A stretch of DNA of 64,000 nucleotides from JAIQFL01 sp035501495 (GTDB lineage: Bacteria > Acidobacteriota > Terriglobia > Bryobacterales > Bryobacteraceae), in NCBI GenBank assembly GCA_035501495.1, contig DATJWB010000038.1:26475-90474 (forward strand), read 5' to 3'. Of the stretch, positions 52,276-60,171 are shown piece by piece. Both the position numbers and the translations under genes were made by a program. The notes under the pieces were generated by a model. That model was not told where the DNA came from, made no database searches, and saw only the letters and a program-made list of their open reading frames with translations. How positions within the stretch are numbered: position 1 is the first letter of the stretch; each line of letters begins with the position of its first letter.

Positions 52276-54729
52276 ATGCGCAAACGAACCGTAAATCAAC
52301 ATCCCGAGGCCGTGCGTCCAGCCGCCGTCGGGAACGACGCAACTCTCACTGAACTCGTCCGCCTGGCCGCCGCCATCGAGGAAGGCCGCCTGAACGAGCG
52401 CGCCGGCGGCAGCCATCCCGCGCTGGCCGCCGTCAACCGGATCGTAGACGCCCTGGCGTTGCCGCTGACCTTCATCGAAGATCAACTCGACAAGGTCTCC
52501 AAGGGGGTGGTCCCGCCCAAAATCACCGAAGACTACAAGGGCGAATTCAACCAGATCAAGGCCAGCCTGAATAACTGGATTGACCAACTCGCAGCCTTGT
52601 CAGGCGACATCCGGCACATGGCGGAGGAACACACCCGCGGGGATATCGATGTCGTCATCAGCCCCGAGCACTTTGTGGGGAGCTATCGCAATATGGCGAT
52701 CGCCGTGAACGACATGGTAGCCGGGCACATCGCCGTCAAAAAGAAGGCGATGGCGTGTGTGGATCAGTTCTCCAAGGGCAATTTCGATGCGGCCCTGGAA
52801 CAGTTCCCCGGCAAGAAAGCCTTCATCAACGACACGATCGAACGCCTGCGCTCCAATGTGCGAAAGTTCATCGCCGAGATGAGCCGGATGTCGGACGAGC
52901 ACACCAAAGGCGATATTGACGTCGTCATTCCGGCCGATCATTTCGAAGGCGCATTCCGCACCATGGCGACCGGCGTCAATGAAATGGTTTCCGGGCACAT
53001 CGCCGTCAAGAAAAAGGCCATGGCGTGTGTAACCGAGTTCGCCAAAGGCAATTTCGACGCCGCTCTGGAACAGTTCCCGGGCAAGAAGGCGTTCATCAAC
53101 GACACCATCGAACGGCTGCGCGCCAACATCAAGCGGTTTATCGAAGAAATGAACCGGATGTCGGAAGAGCACACCAAGGGCGATATCGATGTCGTCATTC
53201 CGGCCGATCATTTCGAAGGCGCCTATCGCGTTATGGCTCGCGGCGTCAACGACATGGTTTCCGGGCACATCGCCGTCAAGAAAAAAGCCATGGCCTGCAT
53301 CGCGGAGTTCGGACGCGGCAATTTCGAAGCTCCGCTGGAGCGTTTCCCGGGCAAGAAGGCGTTCATCAACGAGACCATCGAAACGGTGCGCGCCAACCTC
53401 AAGAGCCTGATCACGGATATGGATACCCTGGCCGTGGCTGCGCGCGAAGGCAAACTGTCCACCCGTGCGGATGCCGCCCGTCACGGCGGTGACTTCCGCC
53501 GGATCGTGGACGGCGTGAACCAGACCCTGGATGCGGTGATTGGTCCGCTGAATGTTGCCGCCGATTACGTAGACCGCATCTCCAAGGGAGACGTGCCCTC
53601 GCGGATCGCGGACAACTACAACGGCGATTTCAATGCCATCAAACAGAACCTGAACGTGCTGATCGAGGCGATGGAGAGTATCACCCGGGCCGCCGAGCAG
53701 ATCTCCCGCGGCGATCTGACCGTCCAGATCCGTGAGCGTTCGCCGCAGGACAAGCTGATGCAGGCGCTCAGTTGCATGGTTGCCGGCGTCACCAAGGTGG
53801 TCGTGGATATCAAAACCGTGGCTTCGGAGGTGGCCAACGGCAGCCAGTCGATGAGTTCCGCCTCCAATGAACTTTCCCAGGGCGCCAATACCCAGGCGGC
53901 TTCCGCCGAGGAGGCCTCCTCTTCGATGGAAGAGATGGTCTCCAACATCAAGCAAAATGCCGATAACGCTCAACAGACCGAGAAGATTGCCATCCGCTCC
54001 GCCGAGGATGCCAAGGCGGGCGGGCGCTCCGTGGCGGACGCCGTCAACGCCATGAAGGAGATCGCCAGCAAGATCTCGATCATCGAAGAGATTGCCCGGC
54101 AGACCAACATGCTGGCGCTCAACGCCGCAATCGAGGCCGCCCGCGCGGGCGAGCACGGCAAGGGTTTCGCCGTGGTGGCCGCGGAAGTCCGCAAACTCGC
54201 CGAACGCAGCCAGAAGGCGGCCGGAGAAATCAATCAACTCTCAGCTTCCACCGTCAAAGTGGCGGAAAAGGCGGGCGACATGCTCGAAAAGCTGGTTCCC
54301 AATATCCAGAAGACCGCCGAACTCGTGAAGGAAATCAGCGCCGCGAGCAACGAGCAGAACACCGGCGCCGAGCAGATCAACACGGCACTGCAGCAACTTC
54401 AGACCGTCATCCAGCAGAACGCTTCGGCTTCCGAGGAGATGGCATCTACCAGCGAGGAACTCTCCAGCCAGGCCGATACCTTACTCGCCACGATCAACTT
54501 CTTCGAGATCGGCGACCAAGCCCGGGAAGTCGGGCTCAAGGGCCCCGCGGAACACAGGCTGGCGGCGAAGGCGCCTCCCAAACCGGTTTCGAAAGCCGCC
54601 AATGGCGCACCCAAGGCGCCTGTTTCCACAACCGCTGCTCCAAACAAGAAGAACGGCAAGTCCGCCGGGTTCGCCCTCACGTTGGGCAACCGGCCCGACA
54701 AGTTGGACGAGGAGTTCGAGCGGTACTGA
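52276..54729 (+). CDS. Cytosolic methyl-accepting chemotaxis protein with tandem HAMP-like repeats
   Basis: The 817-residue receptor has no membrane helix or signal peptide, so it should be cytosolic. Residues 60-118 look HAMP-like. Residues 118-387 are three near-identical 90-residue units (EHTKGDIDVVIPADHF, VSGHIAVKKKAMAC, LEQFPGKKAFIND). HAMP-like segments follow at 390-490, then the signalling hairpin with its tip around 605-640 (EEIARQTNMLALNAAIEAA, GKGFAVVAAEVRKLAE), which binds CheW and CheA. The C-terminus is a flexible Lys/Ala-rich tail without a CheR-docking pentapeptide. It is the first gene of the chemotaxis operon. The input signal is unknown. Confidence 0.93.
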   Translation: MRKRTVNQHPEAVRPAAVGNDATLTELVRLAAAIEEGRLNERAGGSHPALAAVNRIVDALALPLTFIEDQLDKVSKGVVPPKITEDYKGEFNQIKASLNNWIDQLAALSGDIRHMAEEHTRGDIDVVISPEHFVGSYRNMAIAVNDMVAGHIAVKKKAMACVDQFSKGNFDAALEQFPGKKAFINDTIERLRSNVRKFIAEMSRMSDEHTKGDIDVVIPADHFEGAFRTMATGVNEMVSGHIAVKKKAMACVTEFAKGNFDAALEQFPGKKAFINDTIERLRANIKRFIEEMNRMSEEHTKGDIDVVIPADHFEGAYRVMARGVNDMVSGHIAVKKKAMACIAEFGRGNFEAPLERFPGKKAFINETIETVRANLKSLITDMDTLAVAAREGKLSTRADAARHGGDFRRIVDGVNQTLDAVIGPLNVAADYVDRISKGDVPSRIADNYNGDFNAIKQNLNVLIEAMESITRAAEQISRGDLTVQIRERSPQDKLMQALSCMVAGVTKVVVDIKTVASEVANGSQSMSSASNELSQGANTQAASAEEASSSMEEMVSNIKQNADNAQQTEKIAIRSAEDAKAGGRSVADAVNAMKEIASKISIIEEIARQTNMLALNAAIEAARAGEHGKGFAVVAAEVRKLAERSQKAAGEINQLSASTVKVAEKAGDMLEKLVPNIQKTAELVKEISAASNEQNTGAEQINTALQQLQTVIQQNASASEEMASTSEELSSQADTLLATINFFEIGDQAREVGLKGPAEHRLAAKAPPKPVSKAANGAPKAPVSTTAAPNKKNGKSAGFALTLGNRPDKLDEEFERY
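52627..53436 (+). repeat. Three tandem 270-bp units in the receptor gene
   Basis: Units run 52627-52896, 52897-53166 and 53167-53436. Each encodes 90 residues with GDIDVVI, GHIAVKKKAMAC and FPGKKAFIN at the same offsets. Long runs are identical at nucleotide level, for example around the GDIDVVIPADHF segment, so duplication or gene conversion is recent. Confidence 0.9.
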
Positions 54730-54785
54730 TCAGGCATTCCGGAGGCGGCGCCCACGTGGCGCCGCCATTCGTGGAGAGATCGAAT

Positions 54786-55280
54786 ATGAGCGTTGATGCC
54801 ATTACCGAAAACAGACAATACCTGACATTCAAGCTGGACAGCGAGGTTTTTGCCCTGGATGTCGCCACCGTGCGCGAAGTCTTGGATTTTACCACCGTCA
54901 CCAGGATCCCCCGGACTCCCGAGTTCATGCGCGGGGTTATCAATCTTCGCGGCAGCGTCGTTCCCGTGGTGGACCTGCGGCTGGCCTTCGGCATGTCGGC
55001 CACCGAAAAGACCGTCAATACGTGCATCATCGTCGTGGAAGTCTGCCTGGAAGGCGAAACCACGATCATGGGAGCTCTGGCGGATTCCGTCGAAGAGGTG
55101 ATCGACCTGGAGCCGGAACAGATCCAGCCGGCCCCCAGAATCGGCACCTCCATCAAAACCGACTTCATTCGCGGGATGGGGAAGCGCGACACGCAGTTTG
55201 TCATGATTCTGGATATCGACCGGGTGTTTTCGGCCGACCAGTTGGCGGGATTGCGGGTTGCATCTCCCGCCGCGGCGTAG
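54786..55280 (+). CDS. cheW: Chemotaxis adaptor CheW
   Basis: The 164-residue protein has the two SH3-like barrels of CheW: QYLTFKLDSEVFALDVATV, VTRIPRTPEFMRGVINLRGS and VVPVVDLRLAFGM. CheW bridges the receptor hairpin tip to CheA. GGAGAG lies eight bases before the ATG at 54786; an upstream in-frame start at 54756 has no such site. It is located 56 bases after the receptor gene and just ahead of cheR, in the same operon. Confidence 0.95.
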   Translation: MSVDAITENRQYLTFKLDSEVFALDVATVREVLDFTTVTRIPRTPEFMRGVINLRGSVVPVVDLRLAFGMSATEKTVNTCIIVVEVCLEGETTIMGALADSVEEVIDLEPEQIQPAPRIGTSIKTDFIRGMGKRDTQFVMILDIDRVFSADQLAGLRVASPAAA

Positions 55281-55285
55281 GGACC

Positions 55286-56140
55286 ATGGTTCGGCCAGAC
55301 TCGATCACGGAACGCGAGTATCGGAGGCTGACGGAGATCATCCGGTCCGAAACCGGGATTGTCTTTCCTCAAGCGAAATGGACCATGATCGAAACCCGCC
55401 TCGCCAGGCGTGCCCGGGCGCTTGGCGTGGCGGATCTGTCTGCCTACTGCCAACACCTGGAGAGCCCGGAAGGCAAACGGAGCGAGACGCCGTACCTGGT
55501 GGATGCCGTAACCACCCATAAGACTGACTTCTTTCGCGAGCCGGCGCATTTCGATTACCTGGCCGGGCAAGTCGTGGAGGAACTCGCAAGGCACGAGGGA
55601 GCCGGAATCCGCCGCCCCCTGCTGGTCTGGAGTGCAGCCTGCTCCACCGGGGAGGAGCCGTACTCGGTGGCCATGGTGCTCGCCGGCTATGCCGCCTCCG
55701 TGGCGCCTCGCCCTTACCGTTTCCGCGTCGAAGCGTCGGACGTTTCGGCCGTCGTGCTGGAGACCGCGCGTCGCGCGGTTTACCCCGAATCGCTGATTGC
55801 GCCCGTTCCGGAACCGCTTCGCCGCCGCTATATCCTGCGCAGCAAAGATCGGGGGCAGGCTATCGTGCGCATCGCGCCCGAAATCCGTGCCTGCGTTTTT
55901 TATCGCTTGCTGAACCTCATGGATCGTGACTACGGCTTTCGAGAGCCCCTCGACGTGGTTTTCTGCCGCAACGTCATGATCTACTTCGATCGCGAAGCAC
56001 AACAGCAGATCCTCAGCCGGATTGTCGATACGCTCCGACCCGGCGGTTACCTGATCATGGGACACGCCGAGTCCCTCACGGGCGTGAGCTTGCCTTTGGT
56101 CCAGGTGACTCCCACGATCTACCGGAGGTGCGATGCCTGA
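55286..56140 (+). CDS. cheR: Chemotaxis methyltransferase CheR
   Basis: The 284-residue protein has an N-terminal helical domain (EYRRLTEIIRSETGIVFP) and an S-adenosylmethionine-binding domain with VWSAACSTGEEPYS and DVVFCRNVMIYFD. CheR methylates glutamates on receptors, restoring kinase activity during adaptation. Its targets here would include the receptor at the head of the operon. The ATG at 55286 follows the cheW stop by five bases. Its 3' end overlaps cheD by eight bases, and GGAGG within it serves as the cheD ribosome-binding site. Confidence 0.95.
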   Translation: MVRPDSITEREYRRLTEIIRSETGIVFPQAKWTMIETRLARRARALGVADLSAYCQHLESPEGKRSETPYLVDAVTTHKTDFFREPAHFDYLAGQVVEELARHEGAGIRRPLLVWSAACSTGEEPYSVAMVLAGYAASVAPRPYRFRVEASDVSAVVLETARRAVYPESLIAPVPEPLRRRYILRSKDRGQAIVRIAPEIRACVFYRLLNLMDRDYGFREPLDVVFCRNVMIYFDREAQQQILSRIVDTLRPGGYLIMGHAESLTGVSLPLVQVTPTIYRRCDA

Positions 56141-56636
56141 TGCAGCCATCGCCGCCCCCTACTTTCTGCAACCAGGGGAGTTGGTGTTCTCCGATGAACC
56201 CATGCGAGTAAAGACGGTGCTCGGCTCGTGCCTGGCAATTGCGGCGCGCGCGCCCCGACTAGGCCTCGCATGCCTGGCACACTGTTTACTGCCTACCGCA
56301 GGAACGTCCTCTGTCGAACTGCCTCGCGGCGAGGCGTTCCGCTATGTCGATGCCACTCTGGAGTTCATGTTCGAGACGTTCGCTCGCCGCGGCGCCCATC
56401 CCGGAGAGATGGATATCAAGCTCTTCGGCGCTGCCGCGACCTCCCCCTCCGGGTTTCCCGTGGGCCGCCGCAACGTGGAGGTCGCCCTCGAGGTTCTGGC
56501 TCGATATGGGGTCGTCCCGGCCCGCACCTGCGTGGGCGGCCGCAGGGGCCTGTCGATTGAGTTCCATACGGATACCGGAGAGGTATTCGTAAAGCGTCTG
56601 CCTTGCATGGGAGTCTCTGCCGGGGTGCCGGAATGA
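56133..56636 (+). CDS. cheD: Chemoreceptor glutamine deamidase CheD
   Basis: The 167-residue protein has the catalytic cysteine and histidine of CheD: Cys33 in LGSCLAI and His50 in LAHCLLP, with KLFGAA and GRRNVEVALEVL as further conserved blocks. CheD converts receptor glutamines to glutamates and, in many species, is regulated by CheC; no cheC is in this operon. The gene overlaps cheR upstream and cheB downstream, which implies coupled translation. The length is typical. Confidence 0.93.
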   Translation: MPDAAIAAPYFLQPGELVFSDEPMRVKTVLGSCLAIAARAPRLGLACLAHCLLPTAGTSSVELPRGEAFRYVDATLEFMFETFARRGAHPGEMDIKLFGAAATSPSGFPVGRRNVEVALEVLARYGVVPARTCVGGRRGLSIEFHTDTGEVFVKRLPCMGVSAGVPE

Positions 56637-57685
56637 AGCCGATCCGGGTGCTGGTGGTGGACGACTCTCCTCTGGTGCGCGAGACGCTGTCCCAGGTGCT
56701 CACGTCGGATCCGGAGATCGAGATTATGGCCACCGCGTCCGATCCATTCGTCGCTGCCGATCGCATCCAACAGGAGATTCCGGACGTGATCCTCCTCGAT
56801 GTCGAGATGCCCCGCATGGACGGAATCACCTTCCTTCGGAAGATCATGGAGCAGCGTCCGATTCCCGTGGTGATGTGTTCCAGCCTCACGGAGGAGGGCG
56901 CCGAAACCACCCTGCGGGCTCTGGAGTACGGCGCGGTTGACATAATCACGAAACCAAGGCTGGGCACCCAGGAGTTCCTCCGCGAGTCGCGCGAAACCCT
57001 GTGCGAGGTGGTTAAGGCTGCCGGCCGCGCGCGGATGCGCAGGGTTCTGCCGGTTGAACCCGCGCTCACGGCCGATGCCGTGCTGGCGCGGCCGGGATCG
57101 CACGCCATGGCGTGTACCACCGACAAGGTGGCCCTCATCGGGGCATCGACGGGTGGTACCGAAGCCTTGCGCATAGTCCTCGAATCCATGCCGGCGGACG
57201 CCCCCGGTCTGCTGATCGTGCAGCACATGCCTGAGCAATTCACGGCCGCGTTCGCCCAGCGCCTGGACCAGTTGTGCTCCATTACGGTGAAAGAGGCGCA
57301 GAATGGCGACGCGGTCCTGCGCGGCCGCGCGCTGCTGGCTCCCGGCAACCGCCATCTTCTGCTGAAGCGCAACGGCGCGCGTTATTACGTGGAGGTGCGG
57401 GACGGCCCCCGAGTCTGCCGCCACCGTCCGTCGGTGGACGTGCTGTTTCGTTCCGGAGCCCGCTATGCCGGACGCAATGCCGTGGGGGTGCTCATGACCG
57501 GCATGGGAAACGACGGCGCCCAGGGACTGCAGGAACTCCGGCAGGCCGGCGCCGAAACCATTGCGCAGGACGAGGCCACCTGCGTAGTGTTCGGGATGCC
57601 GCAGGAAGCCATCAAGTTGGGCGCGGCCAGGCGTGTGGTCCCGTTGCCAGCCATTGGCGGCGCCATTCTGGGGGCATGCCAATGA
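56633..57685 (+). CDS. cheB: Chemotaxis methylesterase CheB
   Basis: The 350-residue protein has an N-terminal receiver domain with phospho-acceptor Asp56 (VILLDVEMPRMDG) and a C-terminal methylesterase domain with the triad Ser172 (IGASTGGTEA), His198 (VQHMP) and Asp294 (GMGNDGAQ). It removes methyl groups from receptors and is activated by CheA-dependent phosphorylation. It overlaps cheD by four bases (ATGA). Its own stop overlaps the start of the MCP-like gene in the same way. Confidence 0.95.
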   Translation: MKPIRVLVVDDSPLVRETLSQVLTSDPEIEIMATASDPFVAADRIQQEIPDVILLDVEMPRMDGITFLRKIMEQRPIPVVMCSSLTEEGAETTLRALEYGAVDIITKPRLGTQEFLRESRETLCEVVKAAGRARMRRVLPVEPALTADAVLARPGSHAMACTTDKVALIGASTGGTEALRIVLESMPADAPGLLIVQHMPEQFTAAFAQRLDQLCSITVKEAQNGDAVLRGRALLAPGNRHLLLKRNGARYYVEVRDGPRVCRHRPSVDVLFRSGARYAGRNAVGVLMTGMGNDGAQGLQELRQAGAETIAQDEATCVVFGMPQEAIKLGAARRVVPLPAIGGAILGACQ

Positions 57686-59433
57686 CCGGGCGGGCACTTG
57701 CCTGGAGGCTGCGGCGGTCCCTGCGGAGCAGGCTTGCCAGCCAGCTTCAGGAAGCCGGCGCGCGATTGGGACGGCTCAGCCAGTCCACGGAAAAGGACTT
57801 TCTGGAGGTGGGGGGGACGCTGGAGGCAATTGTAAAGCGGGCCCGGCAGGAGGCCGGGAAGCTCTCCGGTCTTTCCAGTTCCCTCGCGAGCGGACAGGGT
57901 ACGGAACTCGCCTCGGCTCTCGAACAGGTACGTGTGTGGACCGGGCAGGCGGGCGAGACCGCCAGCTGTGAGCTCCTGTTGACCGGCCTCTTACCTCTGG
58001 CCAAAGCCGTGACCGCTCCGGTGAGTCATCTGCGCAGCGCCGTCCGAACCTTGCAGGTTATGGGGGTGCTCACGCGCGTGGAAAGCGCCCGGCTTGGGTG
58101 CGAGGCGGCCGGATTCGAGTCGTTGTCGAGTGAAGTAACGGGCCTTGGAGCCACCATTCAGGAGAAGTCGGATGCCATCGCGCAAGCCATCGACAACCTT
58201 GTCGGGTTGATCGAAAGCTCGATCGGAACTGCCGCCAAACTCGAGAAAGCACAAAATGCCGAGTTAACGCGCCTGGTGGGCGAGTGCGCCGCCGGGCTCG
58301 ACGAGCTGAACGTGTCCCGGGAGCGGCTCGAAGAGGTGTCCCGGGCAGCCCAGGATACCTACCAGCGGGCCGTGGCGCGGGTTTCGGAAATGGTGGTCGG
58401 ACTGCAGTCGCACGACAGCACGCGCCAGCGGTTGGGCCATGTCGAGGAAGCCTTGGCCGGGCTGGCCTCGAGCCTCATCTCGGGAACCGTCCCTCATCCT
58501 TCGGATGCGCTTGACACCGTGGAGTTGCAGACCGCGCAAATCGTGGAAGCGCGCCGGGCATCCCTGGATGCGATTGCCCGGATTCTCACCGGCCTGGAGG
58601 CGCTGGCGGGTGAGGTTGCCGGCCTGGCTGCCTCTGCACGGCAGCTCTCCGAGGGAGCGAACTCGTACGCCTCGGGTGTCGAAGGCCGATTCACCATGAT
58701 TGCCGGAGCCATCGGCCAATGGACGGACGCTCGCCGCCAGGTGGCCGCCATGGCGATTGAAGCCAACCAGTCGTGCGCCCGGATGAGCGATTTCGCCGGT
58801 GAAATCGAAAGCGTCGGTGTCCGCCTGCTGCACCTTTCCCTGAATGCCGAGGTTCAGGCTGCGCGGCTCTCGAAGAACGGCGCAGTGGTGGAAACTGTGG
58901 CAGAGGGCATCCGATTCGTCTCAAGGCAGGCATCCTTCGACGCCGCCGAGGTGACGGATGCGCTGCGCCGCGCCGAAGCAGCGGTAACCCAATTGTCGTC
59001 GGAAACCGGAGAAACCGGGGTCTCGGCCTCCCGGCGCGCGGAAGGTCTGAACGCCCGCATCCGCCAGCTGACGGCCGGCCTGCGGACGAGTGTGAGCGAG
59101 CATCAGGACGTGATAGCAGCGCTTGCCGGGGGGGCCGACAACCTCTCCCGTGAGATCGGACATTTGGCGAGCTGCATCACCGCCCACCGGTCCCTGGATG
59201 AGGTTTCGTCAGCGTGTCTCGAAACCATGGCGGCAGTCGCCGGCGCAGCCAGATCCGCTGCCGGCACGCCCGCCGGAAAGCGAGCTTTATTCCGGAAGCA
59301 CGCCGGGGAGAACTATACCATGCGGGCCGAAAGGGAAGTGCACGAGTCCTTTGCCGGCGAGAAGCCGAGTCCGGACACAGACTCCGCTGCGGCGGCAATC
59401 TCGGAGTTCGGCTCCAACGTGGAGTTATTCTGA
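57682..59433 (+). CDS. Divergent MCP-like coiled-coil protein of the chemotaxis operon
   Basis: This 583-residue protein, almost entirely alpha-helical, has no membrane helix, HAMP domain or sensor domain. Two segments resemble receptor hairpin tips but have lost key residues: LQVMGVLTRVESARLG at 124-139, followed by FESLSSEVTGL, and LLHLSLNAEVQAARLSKNG at 382-400. Between them VVGLQSHDSTRQRLGHV (238-254) recalls a motif I know from MCP-like proteins of soil bacteria. It could stabilise or titrate CheA-CheW arrays rather than sense a ligand; that is inference. The start overlaps the cheB stop by four bases. The C-terminal 90 residues look disordered. Confidence 0.75.
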   Translation: MTGRALAWRLRRSLRSRLASQLQEAGARLGRLSQSTEKDFLEVGGTLEAIVKRARQEAGKLSGLSSSLASGQGTELASALEQVRVWTGQAGETASCELLLTGLLPLAKAVTAPVSHLRSAVRTLQVMGVLTRVESARLGCEAAGFESLSSEVTGLGATIQEKSDAIAQAIDNLVGLIESSIGTAAKLEKAQNAELTRLVGECAAGLDELNVSRERLEEVSRAAQDTYQRAVARVSEMVVGLQSHDSTRQRLGHVEEALAGLASSLISGTVPHPSDALDTVELQTAQIVEARRASLDAIARILTGLEALAGEVAGLAASARQLSEGANSYASGVEGRFTMIAGAIGQWTDARRQVAAMAIEANQSCARMSDFAGEIESVGVRLLHLSLNAEVQAARLSKNGAVVETVAEGIRFVSRQASFDAAEVTDALRRAEAAVTQLSSETGETGVSASRRAEGLNARIRQLTAGLRTSVSEHQDVIAALAGGADNLSREIGHLASCITAHRSLDEVSSACLETMAAVAGAARSAAGTPAGKRALFRKHAGENYTMRAEREVHESFAGEKPSPDTDSAAAAISEFGSNVELF

Positions 59434-59798
59434 TGATGGGAATCGAACCAATCAACGATTTCAGGGTGCGCGTCACCGAAGCGGAGGGGCGCATCGTGAT
59501 CTGCGTCGAGGGTGAGTTGAGCCTTTCGACCGCGGGTCCTCTGCACCGTGCCCTGATCCAGGCGCTCGCCGCGGGGCAGGATACCTTGCTCGACCTGGTA
59601 GGCCTGAAGTCCATCGATCTCTGCGGGCTCCAACTGTTGTGTGCGGCGCACCGGACCTACGTCAGCCGGGGCGTGCGCTTCGACCTACAGGGTATGGAAC
59701 ACGGCGTAAGCGAGGTCGCCAGGACTGCCGGGTTCGCTGCCCGGAACCTGGTTTGCCCCAACCGTCCCGATGGCAACTGCCTCTGGAGAAACCTGTGA
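59433..59798 (+). CDS. STAS-domain protein (anti-sigma antagonist type)
   Basis: The 121-residue protein has the STAS fold: VICVEGELSLSTAGPLHRAL and LLDLVGLKSIDLCGLQLLCA, with a serine/threonine-like position near IDLCGL replaced by Cys where SpoIIAA-type proteins carry the phosphorylated Ser. STAS proteins switch partner proteins by phosphorylation. In chemotaxis operons they are sometimes found as phosphate sinks or regulators. The start overlaps the previous stop by one base (TGATG). Confidence 0.82.
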   Translation: MMGIEPINDFRVRVTEAEGRIVICVEGELSLSTAGPLHRALIQALAAGQDTLLDLVGLKSIDLCGLQLLCAAHRTYVSRGVRFDLQGMEHGVSEVARTAGFAARNLVCPNRPDGNCLWRNL

Positions 59799-59808
59799 AG
59801 GACTCGCT

Positions 59809-60171
59809 ATGTCCAAAACCGTGATGACCGTTGACGACTCGGCCAGCGTCCGGCAAATGATCAGCTTTACGCTGCGCGGGGCCGGTTACGAAGTGATCGA
59901 AGCCGTGGATGGAATCGATGCGCTCGGCCGCCTGAAAGGGGCCGTCCACCTGGTCATTACGGACCTCAACATGCCTCGTATGGATGGCATTGAACTGATC
60001 CGGAACATCCGCGCCCACTCCACCTACAAGTACCTTCCGGTGATCATGCTCACCACCGAGAGTCATGACGCCAGCAAGCAGGCAGGCAAGGCCGCCGGAG
60101 CCACGGGCTGGATTGTCAAGCCCTTCAACACCCAGCAATTGCTGGCCGTACTCAAAAAGGTTCTGGGATGA
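59809..60171 (+). CDS. cheY: Single-domain response regulator CheY
   Basis: The 120-residue protein is a stand-alone receiver domain: acidic pocket Asp9-Asp10, phospho-acceptor Asp52 (VITDLNMPRMDG), Thr in LTTES and Lys in VKPFN. It has no output domain and would be phosphorylated by CheA, acting on the flagellar motor or another target; no flagellar or pilus genes are in the window. AAGGA lies seven bases before the ATG at 59809. Its stop overlaps the cheA start. Confidence 0.95.
   Translation: MSKTVMTVDDSASVRQMISFTLRGAGYEVIEAVDGIDALGRLKGAVHLVITDLNMPRMDGIELIRNIRAHSTYKYLPVIMLTTESHDASKQAGKAAGATGWIVKPFNTQQLLAVLKKVLG

Noticed and set aside
50878..52587. A 569-codon minus-strand frame opposite the PLP fold-III gene.
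   Set aside because: Shadow frame; the plus-strand gene has a perfect ribosome-binding site, a Tat signal and PLP motifs.
52600..54237. A 545-codon minus-strand frame opposite the chemoreceptor gene.
   Set aside because: It mirrors the receptor's internal repeats, which shows that it is a shadow of them.
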